DNA from: Rhodococcus sp. BP22
GTDB lineage: Bacteria; Actinomycetota; Actinomycetes; Mycobacteriales; Mycobacteriaceae
Direction of reading: 5' to 3'
DNA: 64,000 nt
Assembly: GCF_014281965.1 (NCBI RefSeq)
Contig: NZ_JACFTB010000006.1
Span: 242,113 to 306,112, forward strand
A program made the translations under genes and the position numbers. Under the pieces are notes generated by a model. That model was not told where the DNA came from. It made no database searches and saw only the letters and a list, made by a program, of their open reading frames with translations. Of the stretch, positions 27,189 to 36,564 are shown piece by piece (position 1 is the stretch's first letter; the number at the start of each line of letters is the position of its first letter).

Positions 27189-28838
27189 ATGAGCGGCGAC
27201 ATCACGGGCACCGAGGCCTGGAAGAACCTGACGGCACACCACCACTCCATCGGCGACACCCATCTGCGCGATCTGTTCGCCGCCGATCCGGATCGTGGCC
27301 GCGAGTTCACCGTCGACGCCGGTGAACTACACATCGACTACAGCAAGCATCGCATCGACCGCGACACCCTCTCGCTGCTCGTCGAGCTCGCACGGACAGC
27401 CGATGTCGAAGGCCATCGCGACGCCATGTTCGCAGGCAAGCACATCAACACCTCGGAAGACCGCGCCGTACTGCACACCGCGTTGCGGCTACCCGCCGAC
27501 GCAACCCTCGAGGTCGACGGCCAGAACATCGTCGCCGACGTGCACGAAGTACTGACGCGGATGGGTGAATTCACCGATCGCGTTCGCTCGGGCGAGTGGA
27601 CCGGAGCCAGTGGCCAGAAAATCAGAACCGTCGTCAACATCGGTATCGGCGGCAGCGACCTCGGACCCGTCATGGTCTACCGCGCGTTGCGCCACTACGC
27701 GGACGCAGGCATCGAAGCGCGTTTCGTCTCCAACGTCGATCCTGCGGACCTGGTTGCCGCGCTCGCCGACCTCGATCCGGCGACCACGTTGTTCGTGATC
27801 GCATCGAAGACGTTCTCGACACTCGAAACCCTCACCAACGCCACCGGTGCACGACGCTGGCTGACGGCAACCCTCGGCGAGGACGCCGTCGCCAAGCACT
27901 TCGTCGCCGTCTCAACCAATGCCGAACGGGTCGCCGAGTTCGGCATCGACACCGCCAACATGTTCGGCTTCTGGGACTGGGTCGGCGGTCGGTATTCCGT
28001 CGACTCGGCAATCGGCCTCTCGGTCATGGCCGCCGTCGGCAAGGAAGCATTCGGGGAGTTCCTCGACGGATTCCACCGCATCGACGAGCATTTCCGTACG
28101 ACCCCGCTCGAACAGAACGCGCCGGTACTCCTCGGACTGATCGGGCTCTGGTACACCAACTTCTTCGGCTCGGAAACCCGAGCAGTACTTCCTTATTCGA
28201 ACGACCTCTCGCGCTTCCCCGCCTACCTCCAACAATTGACGATGGAATCGAACGGCAAGTCCGTCAAGGCCGACGGCACGCCCGTCACCACCTCGACCGG
28301 TGAGATCTTCTGGGGCGAGCCCGGTACCAACGGGCAGCACGCGTTCTATCAATTGCTGCACCAGGGAACACGTTTGGTGCCCGCCGACTTCATCGGATTC
28401 GCCGAGCCCACCGACGACCTCCCCACCCGCGACGGCACCGGCAGCATGCACGACCTGCTGATGAGCAACTACTTCGCACAGACCCAGGTGCTGGCATTCG
28501 GCAAGACCGCCGAGGAGATCGCCGCCGAAGGCACCGAGGCCGACGTCGTACCGCACAAGGTCATGCCCGGCAATCGGCCGACGACATCGATACTCGCCCC
28601 GAAGCTGACACCGTCCGTCGTGGGTCAGCTCATCGCCCTCTACGAGCAGCAGGTGTTCGTCGAGGGCGTCGTATGGGGCGTCGACCCCTTCGACCAGTGG
28701 GGCGTCGAACTCGGCAAAACCCAGGCGCTCGAACTGACCCCCGTCCTCACCGACGTCGACGCCCCGGCGCCGCAGAGCGATTCCTCCACCGACGCCCTCG
28801 TACGTTGGTACCGCGATCAGCGGGGTCGGGCGAAGTAG
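27189..28838 (+). CDS. pgi: Glucose-6-phosphate isomerase
   Basis: A 549-residue enzyme interconverting glucose-6-P and fructose-6-P. Signatures: [61 protein letters not shown] (PGI signature 1 region), [16 protein letters not shown], and GVEWG-type signature 2 as [15 protein letters not shown] 27189 gives the family N-terminus ([14 protein letters not shown]). Position matches Rv0946c. Confidence 0.97.
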   Translation: MSGDITGTEAWKNLTAHHHSIGDTHLRDLFAADPDRGREFTVDAGELHIDYSKHRIDRDTLSLLVELARTADVEGHRDAMFAGKHINTSEDRAVLHTALRLPADATLEVDGQNIVADVHEVLTRMGEFTDRVRSGEWTGASGQKIRTVVNIGIGGSDLGPVMVYRALRHYADAGIEARFVSNVDPADLVAALADLDPATTLFVIASKTFSTLETLTNATGARRWLTATLGEDAVAKHFVAVSTNAERVAEFGIDTANMFGFWDWVGGRYSVDSAIGLSVMAAVGKEAFGEFLDGFHRIDEHFRTTPLEQNAPVLLGLIGLWYTNFFGSETRAVLPYSNDLSRFPAYLQQLTMESNGKSVKADGTPVTTSTGEIFWGEPGTNGQHAFYQLLHQGTRLVPADFIGFAEPTDDLPTRDGTGSMHDLLMSNYFAQTQVLAFGKTAEEIAAEGTEADVVPHKVMPGNRPTTSILAPKLTPSVVGQLIALYEQQVFVEGVVWGVDPFDQWGVELGKTQALELTPVLTDVDAPAPQSDSSTDALVRWYRDQRGRAK

Positions 28839-28872
28839 CGTCGGGTTGGGTCCGGAGGACTGGGTCCGGGCG

Positions 28873-28942
28873 CAATTTACTCCCCTATTTGGGATTCGAA
28901 CCTCCTGCAGGGGGTTCGAATCCCTATACGGGGAGCAAATTG
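28873..28942. repeat. Long palindromic repeat, copy 1 (downstream of pgi)
   Basis: A 70-bp imperfect palindrome with 30-nt arms (28873-28902 and 28913-28942) around tcctgcaggg. The inner arms GGGATTCGAACC and GGTTCGAATCCC pair perfectly, as do outer CTCCCC and GGGGAG. It could end pgi transcription. A near-identical element is found at 29926-29981, on the other side of the gene 28987-29934. Confidence 0.85.
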
Positions 28943-28986
28943 TCCGGAGATGAATCCAAACGGTCTCGATCCACGTCCAACTGGGT

Positions 28987-29934
28987 ATGGACTTTGATCA
29001 ACCGGGCATGTTCACCCGCGCCGACGCGCTTGCATCCGGCTATACGGACGACGATCTGCGCCGCAGTCGAGCGGACCGAACCCTGCTGTCGATTCGTCGT
29101 GGCTACTTCGTGCGATCAGCGGTGTACCGAACACTGGATTCCGCCGAGCAGCACCTCCTGCTCGCCAAGGCGTTCTTGCCGGACTCCGCAGGTGATGCGG
29201 TGCTCAGTCACGTTTCCGCCGCGGTGTTGCACGGTATGCCGGTATGGGGCATCGCTCTCGACAAAGCTTGCCTGACGATCGGACGAAGCTACGCCAGCAA
29301 GCGGGGCAGACGACGGATCCTGCACGGGACGCGTCTGCTCGACTCCGATCGCATGATCATCGACGGCGTACCGGTGACGGTTGCTGCGCGGACGGTGATC
29401 GACCTGGCAAGAACCGAGGGCGTCGAGCAGTCGGTGTGTGTCGGTGACCAGGCACTGCACAGTGGTCTGACGACCGCGTTCGAGTTGGCCGAAGCAGTCG
29501 ACGACGCCGCTGGACGAACTGGGGTGGGCCGCGCGCGCCACGCTGTCGGCCTCATGTCCTCCCGCAGCGAAAGCGTCGGCGAATCGAGGAGTCGACTGCT
29601 CTTTCACAACCTCGGCTTGCCCACGCCCTTGCTGAACCAGTGGGTCTACGACGCTTCAGGGGCTTTCCTGGGCAGGGTGGACTTCCTGTTTCCCCGTGGC
29701 GTGATCGGAGAGTTCGACGGTGAGGGTAAATACGAGTCGAATCCTGTGCGAGCCGTCATCGACGAAAAGAACCGCCACAACCGTCTGCACGACCTCGGGT
29801 GGGTAGTCGTTCGGTGGGACTGGCGAGACCTATCGAAGCCTGGCGTCCTGGCCGAGCGTCTGCTTGGTGCTTTTCGCCGGGCCGAAGCCCATGGCGCGCC
29901 GATTGGTACGTACCGGTCGGATCGGCTCCCCTAG
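28987..29934 (+). CDS. AbiEi-antitoxin-like / DUF559-like protein of unknown function
   Basis: A 315-residue protein common in actinobacteria. Residues 1-35 are a wing-helix-like N-terminal segment (MFTRADALASGYTDDDLRR, typical of AbiEi_4). The middle is SHVSAAVLHGMPVWG and VTVAARTVIDLARTEGVEQS. The C-terminal 110 residues resemble a Vsr/DUF559 endonuclease fold: ESRSRLLFHNLGLPTPLLNQ, GRVDFLFPRGVIGEFDGEGKY with the acidic DxxxxxxxxxEFDG pair, then DEKNRHNRLHDLGWVVVRWDW. No toxin gene (AbiEii) is adjacent. The last three residues and stop lie inside palindromic repeat copy 2, and copy 1 lies just upstream. Likely an accessory gene. Confidence 0.7.
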   Translation: MDFDQPGMFTRADALASGYTDDDLRRSRADRTLLSIRRGYFVRSAVYRTLDSAEQHLLLAKAFLPDSAGDAVLSHVSAAVLHGMPVWGIALDKACLTIGRSYASKRGRRRILHGTRLLDSDRMIIDGVPVTVAARTVIDLARTEGVEQSVCVGDQALHSGLTTAFELAEAVDDAAGRTGVGRARHAVGLMSSRSESVGESRSRLLFHNLGLPTPLLNQWVYDASGAFLGRVDFLFPRGVIGEFDGEGKYESNPVRAVIDEKNRHNRLHDLGWVVVRWDWRDLSKPGVLAERLLGAFRRAEAHGAPIGTYRSDRLP

Positions 29935-29981
29935 TTGGGATCCGAACCTCCTGCAGGGGGTTCGGATCCCAACTAGGGGAG
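29926..29981. repeat. Long palindromic repeat, copy 2
   Basis: Perfect 23-bp inverted repeat (29926-29948 with 29959-29981) around the same 10-nt centre tcctgcaggg as copy 1. The flanking gtaaatt corresponds to the aattta of copy 1. The left arm encodes the stop TAG (29932-29934) of the preceding gene. The acyl-CoA dehydrogenase gene converges from the right, so it may act as a bidirectional terminator. Confidence 0.88.
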
Positions 29982-29999
29982 TAAATTCGGCCCCTCCGC

Positions 30000-31631
30000 T
30001 TACACCCGAGCCAACACCGCCCGCGTATCCACTCCGGTGGGCAGTGTTCCGAATGCACCGCCCCAATCCTCACCGAGTCTGCTGGCGCAGAATGCGTCGG
30101 CGACGGCCGGGTCGCCGTGGCGGACGAGAAGCGATCCTTGGAAGACGAGTGCCATGAGTTCGACGACGCGTCGAGCGCGGTATTCGATGTCGGAGCGGTC
30201 CGACAGTTCTTTGCCGACGCGTGCAATGGCGTCGTCGAGTCGCGAGTCCGATCCGGATGCCAACGACACTTCGGTGAAATACGCTTCGACACTGTCCGGC
30301 TGCTTGGCAAGTGCGCGAAGCGAATCCAGCGCTGCGACGTTGCCCGAGCCCTCCCAGATCGACATCAGCGGCGATTCGCGAAAGAGCCGCGGCATCCCGG
30401 ATTCTTCGACGTAACCGTTGCCGCCGAGGCATTCGAGAGCTTCGGCGGCATGTGAGGGTGCACGTTTGCAGACCCAATACTTGCTGACGGCCAGGGCGAT
30501 TCGACGCAACTCGGCTTCACCGGCATCACCGTGTGCTGCGCGATCGGTGGCTCCGGCCAATCGCATCATGGCCACGGTTGCCGCCTCCGATTCGATCACC
30601 AAGTCCGACAGGACATTGCGCATCAGTGGCTGATCTATCAGTGGCACACCGAATGCGGAACGGTGGCGGGCGTGATGCACCGCGCGGACGGTTGCGTTAC
30701 GTATTCCCGACGCCGAGCCGATGACGCAGTCGAGGCGGGTCATGTTGACCATCTCGATGATGGTCTGCACGCCGCGTCCTTCTTCGCCGACGAGCCATCC
30801 CGTCGCGCCCTGGTATTCGAGTTCGCCCGAGGCATTGGACTTGTTGCCGAGTTTGTCCTTCAACCGTTGGAGCACTATTCGATTGCGGGTTCCGTCGGGC
30901 AGTATTCGAGGGAGCAGGAAGCACGACAGTCCACCGGGTGCGTGCGCCAACGTGAGGAACATGTCGGACATCGGCGCGGAGGTGAACCATTTGTGTCCGA
31001 CGATTGTGAATGTTCCGTCGGAGGACGGAGTGGCCGTGGTGGTGTTGGCTCGGACGTCGGACCCGCCTTGTTTTTCGGTCATCGACATTCCGGCGATGAG
31101 CCCCCGCTTGGTTGTGGGAACGCGAAGACCGAAATCGTAGTGGGTCGATGCGAGCAGAGGTTCGTACATGTCGGCCAGCTCTGGATTGTGGCGTAGTGCA
31201 GGCACCGCCGCGTATGTCATGGAGATCGGACACATGTGGCCTGCCTCGGCTTGACCCCAGGCATAGAACTTGGCGGCGCGGGCAACGTGGGCGCCGGAGC
31301 GATCGCACCGCCAGGGCGTCGCGTGCAGTCCGTTGGCCACTGCGACCGACATCAGGTCGTGCCAGTGCGGATGAAACTCCACTTCGTCGACGCGGTTGCC
31401 GTAGCGGTCGTGGGTGCGCAGGATGGGAGGGTTCTCGTTGGCGAGCCGACCCCATTCCTGCACTTCGACACTGCCTGCGAGATCCCCGAGTTCGCGAAGC
31501 TCGCTCAACGCCCACTCCCCTCCCTCGCGGTGGAGTCCTTCGAGGAGGGTCGCGTCGTCCGAGGTGTCGTACGGCACCAGATCGGGCACCTGGTTGAACA
31601 CGGTGTGGGTGACGGGAAATTCAACGGTCAA
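30000..31631 (-). CDS. AidB-like acyl-CoA dehydrogenase family protein
   Basis: A 543-residue flavoprotein of the AidB branch, longer than ordinary acyl-CoA dehydrogenases (about 380). Seen: MTEKQGGSDVRANTTTA and GHKWFTSAPMSDMFLTLA (flavin site), LGNKSNASGELEYQGATGWLVGEEGRG, IGSASGIRNATVRAVHHARHR and LGGNGYVEESGMPRLFRESP. AidB of E. coli binds DNA and protects against alkylation; others oxidise acyl-CoA. Start is TTG 31631 with TTAGGAG upstream inside the TetR gene end. It overlaps the regulator by 11 bp, so the two are co-transcribed. Confidence 0.9.
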   Translation of the reverse strand: MTVEFPVTHTVFNQVPDLVPYDTSDDATLLEGLHREGGEWALSELRELGDLAGSVEVQEWGRLANENPPILRTHDRYGNRVDEVEFHPHWHDLMSVAVANGLHATPWRCDRSGAHVARAAKFYAWGQAEAGHMCPISMTYAAVPALRHNPELADMYEPLLASTHYDFGLRVPTTKRGLIAGMSMTEKQGGSDVRANTTTATPSSDGTFTIVGHKWFTSAPMSDMFLTLAHAPGGLSCFLLPRILPDGTRNRIVLQRLKDKLGNKSNASGELEYQGATGWLVGEEGRGVQTIIEMVNMTRLDCVIGSASGIRNATVRAVHHARHRSAFGVPLIDQPLMRNVLSDLVIESEAATVAMMRLAGATDRAAHGDAGEAELRRIALAVSKYWVCKRAPSHAAEALECLGGNGYVEESGMPRLFRESPLMSIWEGSGNVAALDSLRALAKQPDSVEAYFTEVSLASGSDSRLDDAIARVGKELSDRSDIEYRARRVVELMALVFQGSLLVRHGDPAVADAFCASRLGEDWGGAFGTLPTGVDTRAVLARV

Positions 31632-32232
31632 GGCGAACTCCTAACGAGCGCAGGGCGAATGCAACGAGATCGGGTACGACGTCGGGCTCTGTCGCTGACG
31701 AACTATCCGGACCGAGTGGACCGACGAGAACTTCACCGACGGCACCGACGAGCCCCGCCGCCGCGAGTTCGGCGTTCTGCTCCGGAATGTCTCCCGCCGC
31801 GATGCCTGCAACGACTGCGCGGGCGATAGCGTCGGTGAAGCTCCTGCGGAAGACGAGCCGTTCGGCGTCGACTGCGCGATCGACGGGTTCTGCGAGCAGC
31901 GCGTAGGCCATGGTGCGGTTTTTCAAGGCGCGTCCGGCGAAGGTCTCGACGATGGCCGTGACTCGTTCGATGACAGTGCCGGTGGAACCGGCCTCCGCGA
32001 CGGCGGCGACCTCCCGGCTGCATACTTCGCGAAATATTGCCACGACGAGGTCGGATTTACTGGCGAAGTGGGTGTACACGCTGCCTGCGGAGACTCCGGC
32101 CGCGGCGGCGACCGAGGCGATCGACAGGCCCTTGTAGCCCTGCGCGGAGAGCACGTCGATGGCGGACGCGAAGAGTGTGGCGCGTCCGGCGTCGAGTCTG
32201 GCTTGCACGGCCGTGGTGCGGCGATACGGCAT
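31621..32232 (-). CDS. TetR/AcrR family transcriptional regulator
   Basis: A 203-residue repressor. The helix-turn-helix lies at about residues 28-55 (GYKGLSIASVAAAAGVSAGS, then VYTHFASKSDLVVAIF). The C-terminal ligand domain contains IERVTAIVETFAGRALKNRT and GAVGEVLVGPLG. It overlaps the acyl-CoA dehydrogenase gene and is divergent from the crotonase gene 60 bp away, so it probably controls this gene, its own operon and perhaps the crotonase. The ligand is presumably an acyl-CoA-like molecule. Confidence 0.9.
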   Translation of the reverse strand: MPYRRTTAVQARLDAGRATLFASAIDVLSAQGYKGLSIASVAAAAGVSAGSVYTHFASKSDLVVAIFREVCSREVAAVAEAGSTGTVIERVTAIVETFAGRALKNRTMAYALLAEPVDRAVDAERLVFRRSFTDAIARAVVAGIAAGDIPEQNAELAAAGLVGAVGEVLVGPLGPDSSSATEPDVVPDLVAFALRSLGVRLDR

Positions 32233-32292
32233 GTGAAGGATTGAAGCACCGATTCAGTGCTTCACGCAAGACCTCTCGAGTACGGTCTAGAC

Positions 32293-33057
32293 ATGTCAGT
32301 TTCGATCGTGCGCTCCGGGCCGGTAACCACCATCGTGCTGTCACGACCGGAATCCCGCAACGCGGTGGACGGACCTACAGCCGCCCTACTCGTCGCGGCC
32401 TTCGAGGAGTTCGACGCCGACGAAGACGCAGCCGTCGCGGTGCTGTGGGGCGAGGGCGGCACGTTCTGCTCGGGAGCCGACCTCAAAGCGGTGGGCACCG
32501 AAAGATCGAATCACGCCACCGAACACGGCGATGGTCCGATGGGCCCGACGCGGATGCGGCTGTCGAAACCTGTCATCGCTGCGGTCTCCGGCTTCGCAGT
32601 CGCGGGCGGACTGGAACTCGCCCTGTGGTGCGACCTACGAATTGTGGAGCAGAACAGTACCTTCGGGGTCTTTTGCCGACGCTGGGGCGTACCACTCATC
32701 GACGGTGGGACCGTGCGATTGCCGAGGCTGATCGGTGCCTCACGCGCGATGGATCTCATCCTGACCGGCCGTGCCGTCGACGCGGAGGAAGCACTCGCGA
32801 TAGGCCTGGCAAACCGAGTCGTCCCGACGGGGCGTGCACGGGCGGAAGCCGAAGCTCTCGCCGCGCAACTCAGCACACTTCCGCAGACCTGCCTTCGTCA
32901 GGATCGAATGTCACTGCTGGAGCAGGACGGTAAGAGCGAAGAAGATGCCATCGTCAACGAATTCCGACACGGGGCAATCTCCATGGCGGCCGATGCCCTC
33001 GCCGGTGCCGAGAAGTTCGCGTCGGGCGCAGGAAGGCACGGCGTACCGAACCCGTGA
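32293..33057 (+). CDS. Enoyl-CoA hydratase/isomerase (crotonase) family protein
   Basis: A 254-residue crotonase. The CoA-binding and oxyanion elements RPESRNAVDGP, GTFCSGADLKAV and AAVSGFAVAGGLELALWCDLR are clear. Only one of the two usual catalytic glutamates can be placed by eye (GLELAL region), and the later segment FGVFCRRWGVPLIDGG lacks Glu where hydratases carry the second, so it may be an isomerase, hydrolase or other variant. ATG 32293 is chosen from the family N-terminus (MSVSIVRSGPVTTIVL). It overlaps the next gene by one base (TGATG). Confidence 0.88.
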   Translation: MSVSIVRSGPVTTIVLSRPESRNAVDGPTAALLVAAFEEFDADEDAAVAVLWGEGGTFCSGADLKAVGTERSNHATEHGDGPMGPTRMRLSKPVIAAVSGFAVAGGLELALWCDLRIVEQNSTFGVFCRRWGVPLIDGGTVRLPRLIGASRAMDLILTGRAVDAEEALAIGLANRVVPTGRARAEAEALAAQLSTLPQTCLRQDRMSLLEQDGKSEEDAIVNEFRHGAISMAADALAGAEKFASGAGRHGVPNP

Positions 33058-34277
33058 TGTCAGCCCGACTCTCCGTCATAGACGACATCTTTCTGCGCAC
33101 CCATCGAGGCTTCGGCATTCCTATCGTGCTCCAGGGAGTGTGGCGCAGCGACGACGCCGTCGATCACGTCGAACTGGCGGCAATCCACTCCAACCTCTCG
33201 TTGGGGCCACTCGGGCGCCGGGTCGTCACCCCGGCCGTGCCCGGTGCTCGACGGCGCTGGGCACCGAGCACCGACTCACTACCGCTCGAGTACGACACCA
33301 CTCCCCTGGCGGCGTCGGAGGTACTCGATTGGGCAGATGCACAGGGTGAATGCGACCTCGACCCGGAAGCCGGCCCCAGCTGGCGGCTCTCGGCACGGTC
33401 GACCGACAACGGCGGCACCGTCCTGTCACTGGTGTGCTCACATGTCGTCGCCGATGCTGCGGGTCTGATCGACGCGGCAGGGATGGCTTTCACCGGAATC
33501 GTCCCGCCGGAGTCGCATGCGCACCCGATCTCCGATGTCTGCGACGCCGTCGCACTGGTCTGGCGTGTTACCAAAGCTGGCGTTCCAGCCCTCGCCGGCC
33601 TGCTGTTCAGTCGGCGTGCTCGGAGCGAACTTCGTGAGTTCGTCCGAGCTTCGTCCGGGGCGAGCCCGCACGAAGTGTCTGTCGCCACTGCGGTATTCGA
33701 TATCGATGCGCGTCTGAGCAATTCGGAGTTCATCTCCGTCGTCACCGAAATCATGGTGGCGCTCGGGCAGCACGAACCGGTGTCGATCAATGTCCCGTTC
33801 CGCTCGAACACACCGGGCGCCAATGGAATCGGAATGGCCACGGTTCACATCTCACGCACCGATTCACTCGCGGAGATCAAGAACGCCTGCAAGCGTGCGT
33901 TCACCACCCCCGCAGGTGCTCCGAGCGGATTCCCTGCCGAGATGGTTCAGCTCCTGCCGGAGCGGGCTGCAGCGGCGCTCACCTCGGCGCCGGGGCACGC
34001 GGCGGCCCTGTGTTCCAACATCGGCGACCTACCCGGTTCGGTCGGTGTCATCGGCAGCCATCGCGCAAGCACCGTGGCGACGCGGGCGCTACACCCTCAC
34101 TCCGGGTCGGCGCGCACCACCACGATCCTGTCCGCTTACCTCTCGACGCTGAACGGGACGTCGACGTTGTCGCTTGTCGGCACCGATCCTGCGTTGATTC
34201 CGTCCTCCGAAACTTTGGCCGATTGCGCGCATGCGGTGTTGACGCATCGGCAACTCACTGCCCGATCGTGGCGATAG
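33057..34277 (+). CDS. Condensation-like acyltransferase family protein
   Basis: A 406-residue protein with the two-lobed acyltransferase layout of PapA, wax-ester synthase and NRPS condensation domains. The active motif HxxxD is present as SHVVADAAG near residue 130. The C-terminal lobe has NVPFRSNTPGANGIGMATVHI and SNIGDLPGSVG, reminiscent of the latch region. Such enzymes join acyl groups from CoA to alcohols or amines. Translational overlap with the crotonase suggests a shared lipid or secondary-metabolite pathway. The exact reaction cannot be read. Confidence 0.7.
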   Translation: MSARLSVIDDIFLRTHRGFGIPIVLQGVWRSDDAVDHVELAAIHSNLSLGPLGRRVVTPAVPGARRRWAPSTDSLPLEYDTTPLAASEVLDWADAQGECDLDPEAGPSWRLSARSTDNGGTVLSLVCSHVVADAAGLIDAAGMAFTGIVPPESHAHPISDVCDAVALVWRVTKAGVPALAGLLFSRRARSELREFVRASSGASPHEVSVATAVFDIDARLSNSEFISVVTEIMVALGQHEPVSINVPFRSNTPGANGIGMATVHISRTDSLAEIKNACKRAFTTPAGAPSGFPAEMVQLLPERAAAALTSAPGHAAALCSNIGDLPGSVGVIGSHRASTVATRALHPHSGSARTTTILSAYLSTLNGTSTLSLVGTDPALIPSSETLADCAHAVLTHRQLTARSWR

Positions 34278-34333
34278 AAGTGAACCGATAGAAGTGAGCA
34301 CCGTCGAGCAGGTCGAGCACTACCTGCGGTAGG

Positions 34334-35095
34334 TCACACCAACCGGTTGGAAATTTTGTTCGGCAGGAAACGCAGAGCGATATCGATGCCCTGCCACTTG
34401 AGTCCTGGCAACGCAGCACGTCGCGATTCTTTCTCGATGGCGCCGACCATTGCGCTGACACCCTCGTCGAGAGTTGCGGTCAGAGAGGAGTTGTCGCCGG
34501 CCTTCGAGGACATGTCCGTGGCAATGAATCCGGGCAAGAGCGTCGTGACGACGATGTCCGTCTTGGCGAGTTCGGTGGCCAACGCTTCACCGAGGGCGGC
34601 GACTCCGGCCTTGCTTGCCGAGTACACGGCCTTCGCACCGGGAAGACCGCGGTCCGCGCTGATGGACGAGACGAGTACGAGATGACCGTGCTTCTGTGCA
34701 CGAAAGATTTCGAGGGCTGCCTCGGCCTGCGACAAGGCACCGACGAAGTTGGTGCGTGCGGTTGCGAGGTTGGCATCCGCGCGTCCTGATCCGATTTTCG
34801 CGCCTTTACCGAGACCGGCATTGACGATGACGCGGTCGAGACCTGAAAGTTCGTCTTTCAACTCCCCGAATACGCGGACGACAGCGTCATGATCGGTCAC
34901 GTCGAGTGCTCGAACGGCAACCTTGATTCCGGGGTTGGCGGCGATGAGTTCCTCACGCAGCACGTCCAGTCTGTCGACTCGGCGCGCGCACAGCGCCAGA
35001 TCTCTGCCGGTGGCTGCAAACCGCCGGGCCATCTCCTCCCCGAGCCCCGAGCTGGCACCGGTGATCAGGATCTTCTTCCTCGTCTTCCCTGTCAT
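34334..35095 (-). CDS. Short-chain dehydrogenase/reductase
   Basis: A 253-residue SDR of the classical type. Nucleotide site ITGASSGLGEEMARRFA, a basic residue cluster CARRVDR after beta 2 (favours NADP), VNAGLGKG, catalytic Ser in VLVSSISADRGLPGA and YSASKAGVAALGEALATEL with Tyr and Lys. The C-terminus is basic (RRAALPGLKW...NKISNRLV), as in membrane-associated SDRs of mycolata. Convergent with the acyltransferase gene, 56 bp away, and divergent from the flavoprotein gene. Confidence 0.92.
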   Translation of the reverse strand: MTGKTRKKILITGASSGLGEEMARRFAATGRDLALCARRVDRLDVLREELIAANPGIKVAVRALDVTDHDAVVRVFGELKDELSGLDRVIVNAGLGKGAKIGSGRADANLATARTNFVGALSQAEAALEIFRAQKHGHLVLVSSISADRGLPGAKAVYSASKAGVAALGEALATELAKTDIVVTTLLPGFIATDMSSKAGDNSSLTATLDEGVSAMVGAIEKESRRAALPGLKWQGIDIALRFLPNKISNRLV

Positions 35096-35124
35096 GACCG
35101 CCGACCCTATGCCACGCTGGAGTA

Positions 35125-36561
35125 ATGACCGAAAAGAGTACCGACGAATTCGATGTCATCGTGATCGGCGGCGGGCCCGTCGGCGAGAACGCAGCAAGTT
35201 ATGCCATCGCCGGCAGCGATCGCACCGCAGTCATCGTCGAGCACGAACTCGTCGGCGGCGAATGCTCGTATTGGGCGTGCATGCCGAGCAAAGCGTTGCT
35301 GCGCTCCGGCGAGGTCTTCGACACTGCCCGAAACATGCCGGGCGTCCGAGAAGTGATCGGTGACCGATCACTCGACGTGGAGGCCGTGCTGGCGCGTCGG
35401 GAATCTTTCACTCACTCTCTCGACGATTCTTCCCAGGTCGAGTGGGCCGAATCCGCCGGGATCTCGGTCATCCGCGGGAGCGGCCGCCTCACCGGCACCA
35501 AGACGGTCGACGTCGGTGGACGGACGCTGACAGCCCGACACGCTGTGGTTCTCGCAACGGGAACTACGGCATCGATCCCGAACACCCCCGGGCTGCGTGA
35601 TGCGTTGCCGTGGATATCTCGCGACGCCACCAACATGCACGAGGTTCCCGCCCGAATCGCCATCATCGGTGGCGGTGTCGTGGCGTGCGAGAGCGCTACG
35701 TGGCTACTGTCCTTCGGTGCCGAGGTGACCATGATCGTCCGCGGGTCGACTCTGCTTGCGTCCGGCGAACCGTTCGCCAGTGACCTCGTGGCAGATGCGC
35801 TTCGTGCGCGCGGCGCGAAGATTCGCTTCGATGCGGAGTTGACGAGCGTGTCGCGTCCCGATGCGCGCGGCACCGGAGTCGGCAAGATCCACGGCGGACC
35901 GGTCGAATTGACGGTCGGCGGCGAGAGAATCACCGCGGACGAGGTTCTCGTTGCGGCGGGACGACGCCCGGCAAGCGCAGACCTCGGACTCTCGACAGTC
36001 GGGATGGTCGACGGGAAGTACATCGACACCGATGACCACTTGTCAGTGGCCGGCACCGAGTGGCTGTACGCGGCGGGTGATATCAACGGCCGCGCTCCGC
36101 TGACACATATGGGCAAGTACCAAGCCAGGATTGCCGGTGATGTCATCGCTGCGCGAGCCGAAGGTAAACCGTTGCACGGCAAGAGGTTCGCTGCCACCGC
36201 TGATCACGGGCAGATACCTCAGGTGGTCTTCACTGCGCTCGAGGTCGCTTCGGTCGGGCAGACCGAGAAGCAGGCCCGCGAGGCGGGCATAGACGTCGAG
36301 ATTCTGGGCGTGGACATCGCCGTCGCCGGGTCTTCGCTGCAGCAGGACGACTATTCCGGTCATGCACAGTTGGTGGTCGACAAGGCTGCTGACGTCATCG
36401 TCGGTGCAACCTTCGTAGGGGCGGGGGTGGCCGAATTGATCCATGCGGCAACCGTTGCCGTTGTCGGCAAGGTGACGCTGGACGACCTGTGGCATGCAGT
36501 CCCGTCCTACCCGACCGTCAGTGAGGTGTGGTTGCGGTTGCTCGAATCGCGCCGTGAGTAG
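35125..36561 (+). CDS. FAD-dependent pyridine nucleotide-disulfide oxidoreductase
   Basis: A 478-residue class I flavin disulfide reductase. FAD site DVIVIGGGPVGENAA, redox pair Cys47-x4-Cys52 in GGECSYWACMPSK, NAD(P) site IAIIGGGVVACESATWL, second FAD motif YAAGDINGRAPLTHMGKYQ, and a C-terminal dimer domain keeping HAVPSYPTVSE with the His-Glu base pair. It differs from lipoamide dehydrogenase (usual CLNVGC) and mercuric reductase. The substrate is unknown, possibly a quinone or small disulfide. Confidence 0.9.
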   Translation: MTEKSTDEFDVIVIGGGPVGENAASYAIAGSDRTAVIVEHELVGGECSYWACMPSKALLRSGEVFDTARNMPGVREVIGDRSLDVEAVLARRESFTHSLDDSSQVEWAESAGISVIRGSGRLTGTKTVDVGGRTLTARHAVVLATGTTASIPNTPGLRDALPWISRDATNMHEVPARIAIIGGGVVACESATWLLSFGAEVTMIVRGSTLLASGEPFASDLVADALRARGAKIRFDAELTSVSRPDARGTGVGKIHGGPVELTVGGERITADEVLVAAGRRPASADLGLSTVGMVDGKYIDTDDHLSVAGTEWLYAAGDINGRAPLTHMGKYQARIAGDVIAARAEGKPLHGKRFAATADHGQIPQVVFTALEVASVGQTEKQAREAGIDVEILGVDIAVAGSSLQQDDYSGHAQLVVDKAADVIVGATFVGAGVAELIHAATVAVVGKVTLDDLWHAVPSYPTVSEVWLRLLESRRE

Positions 36562-36564
36562 CCG

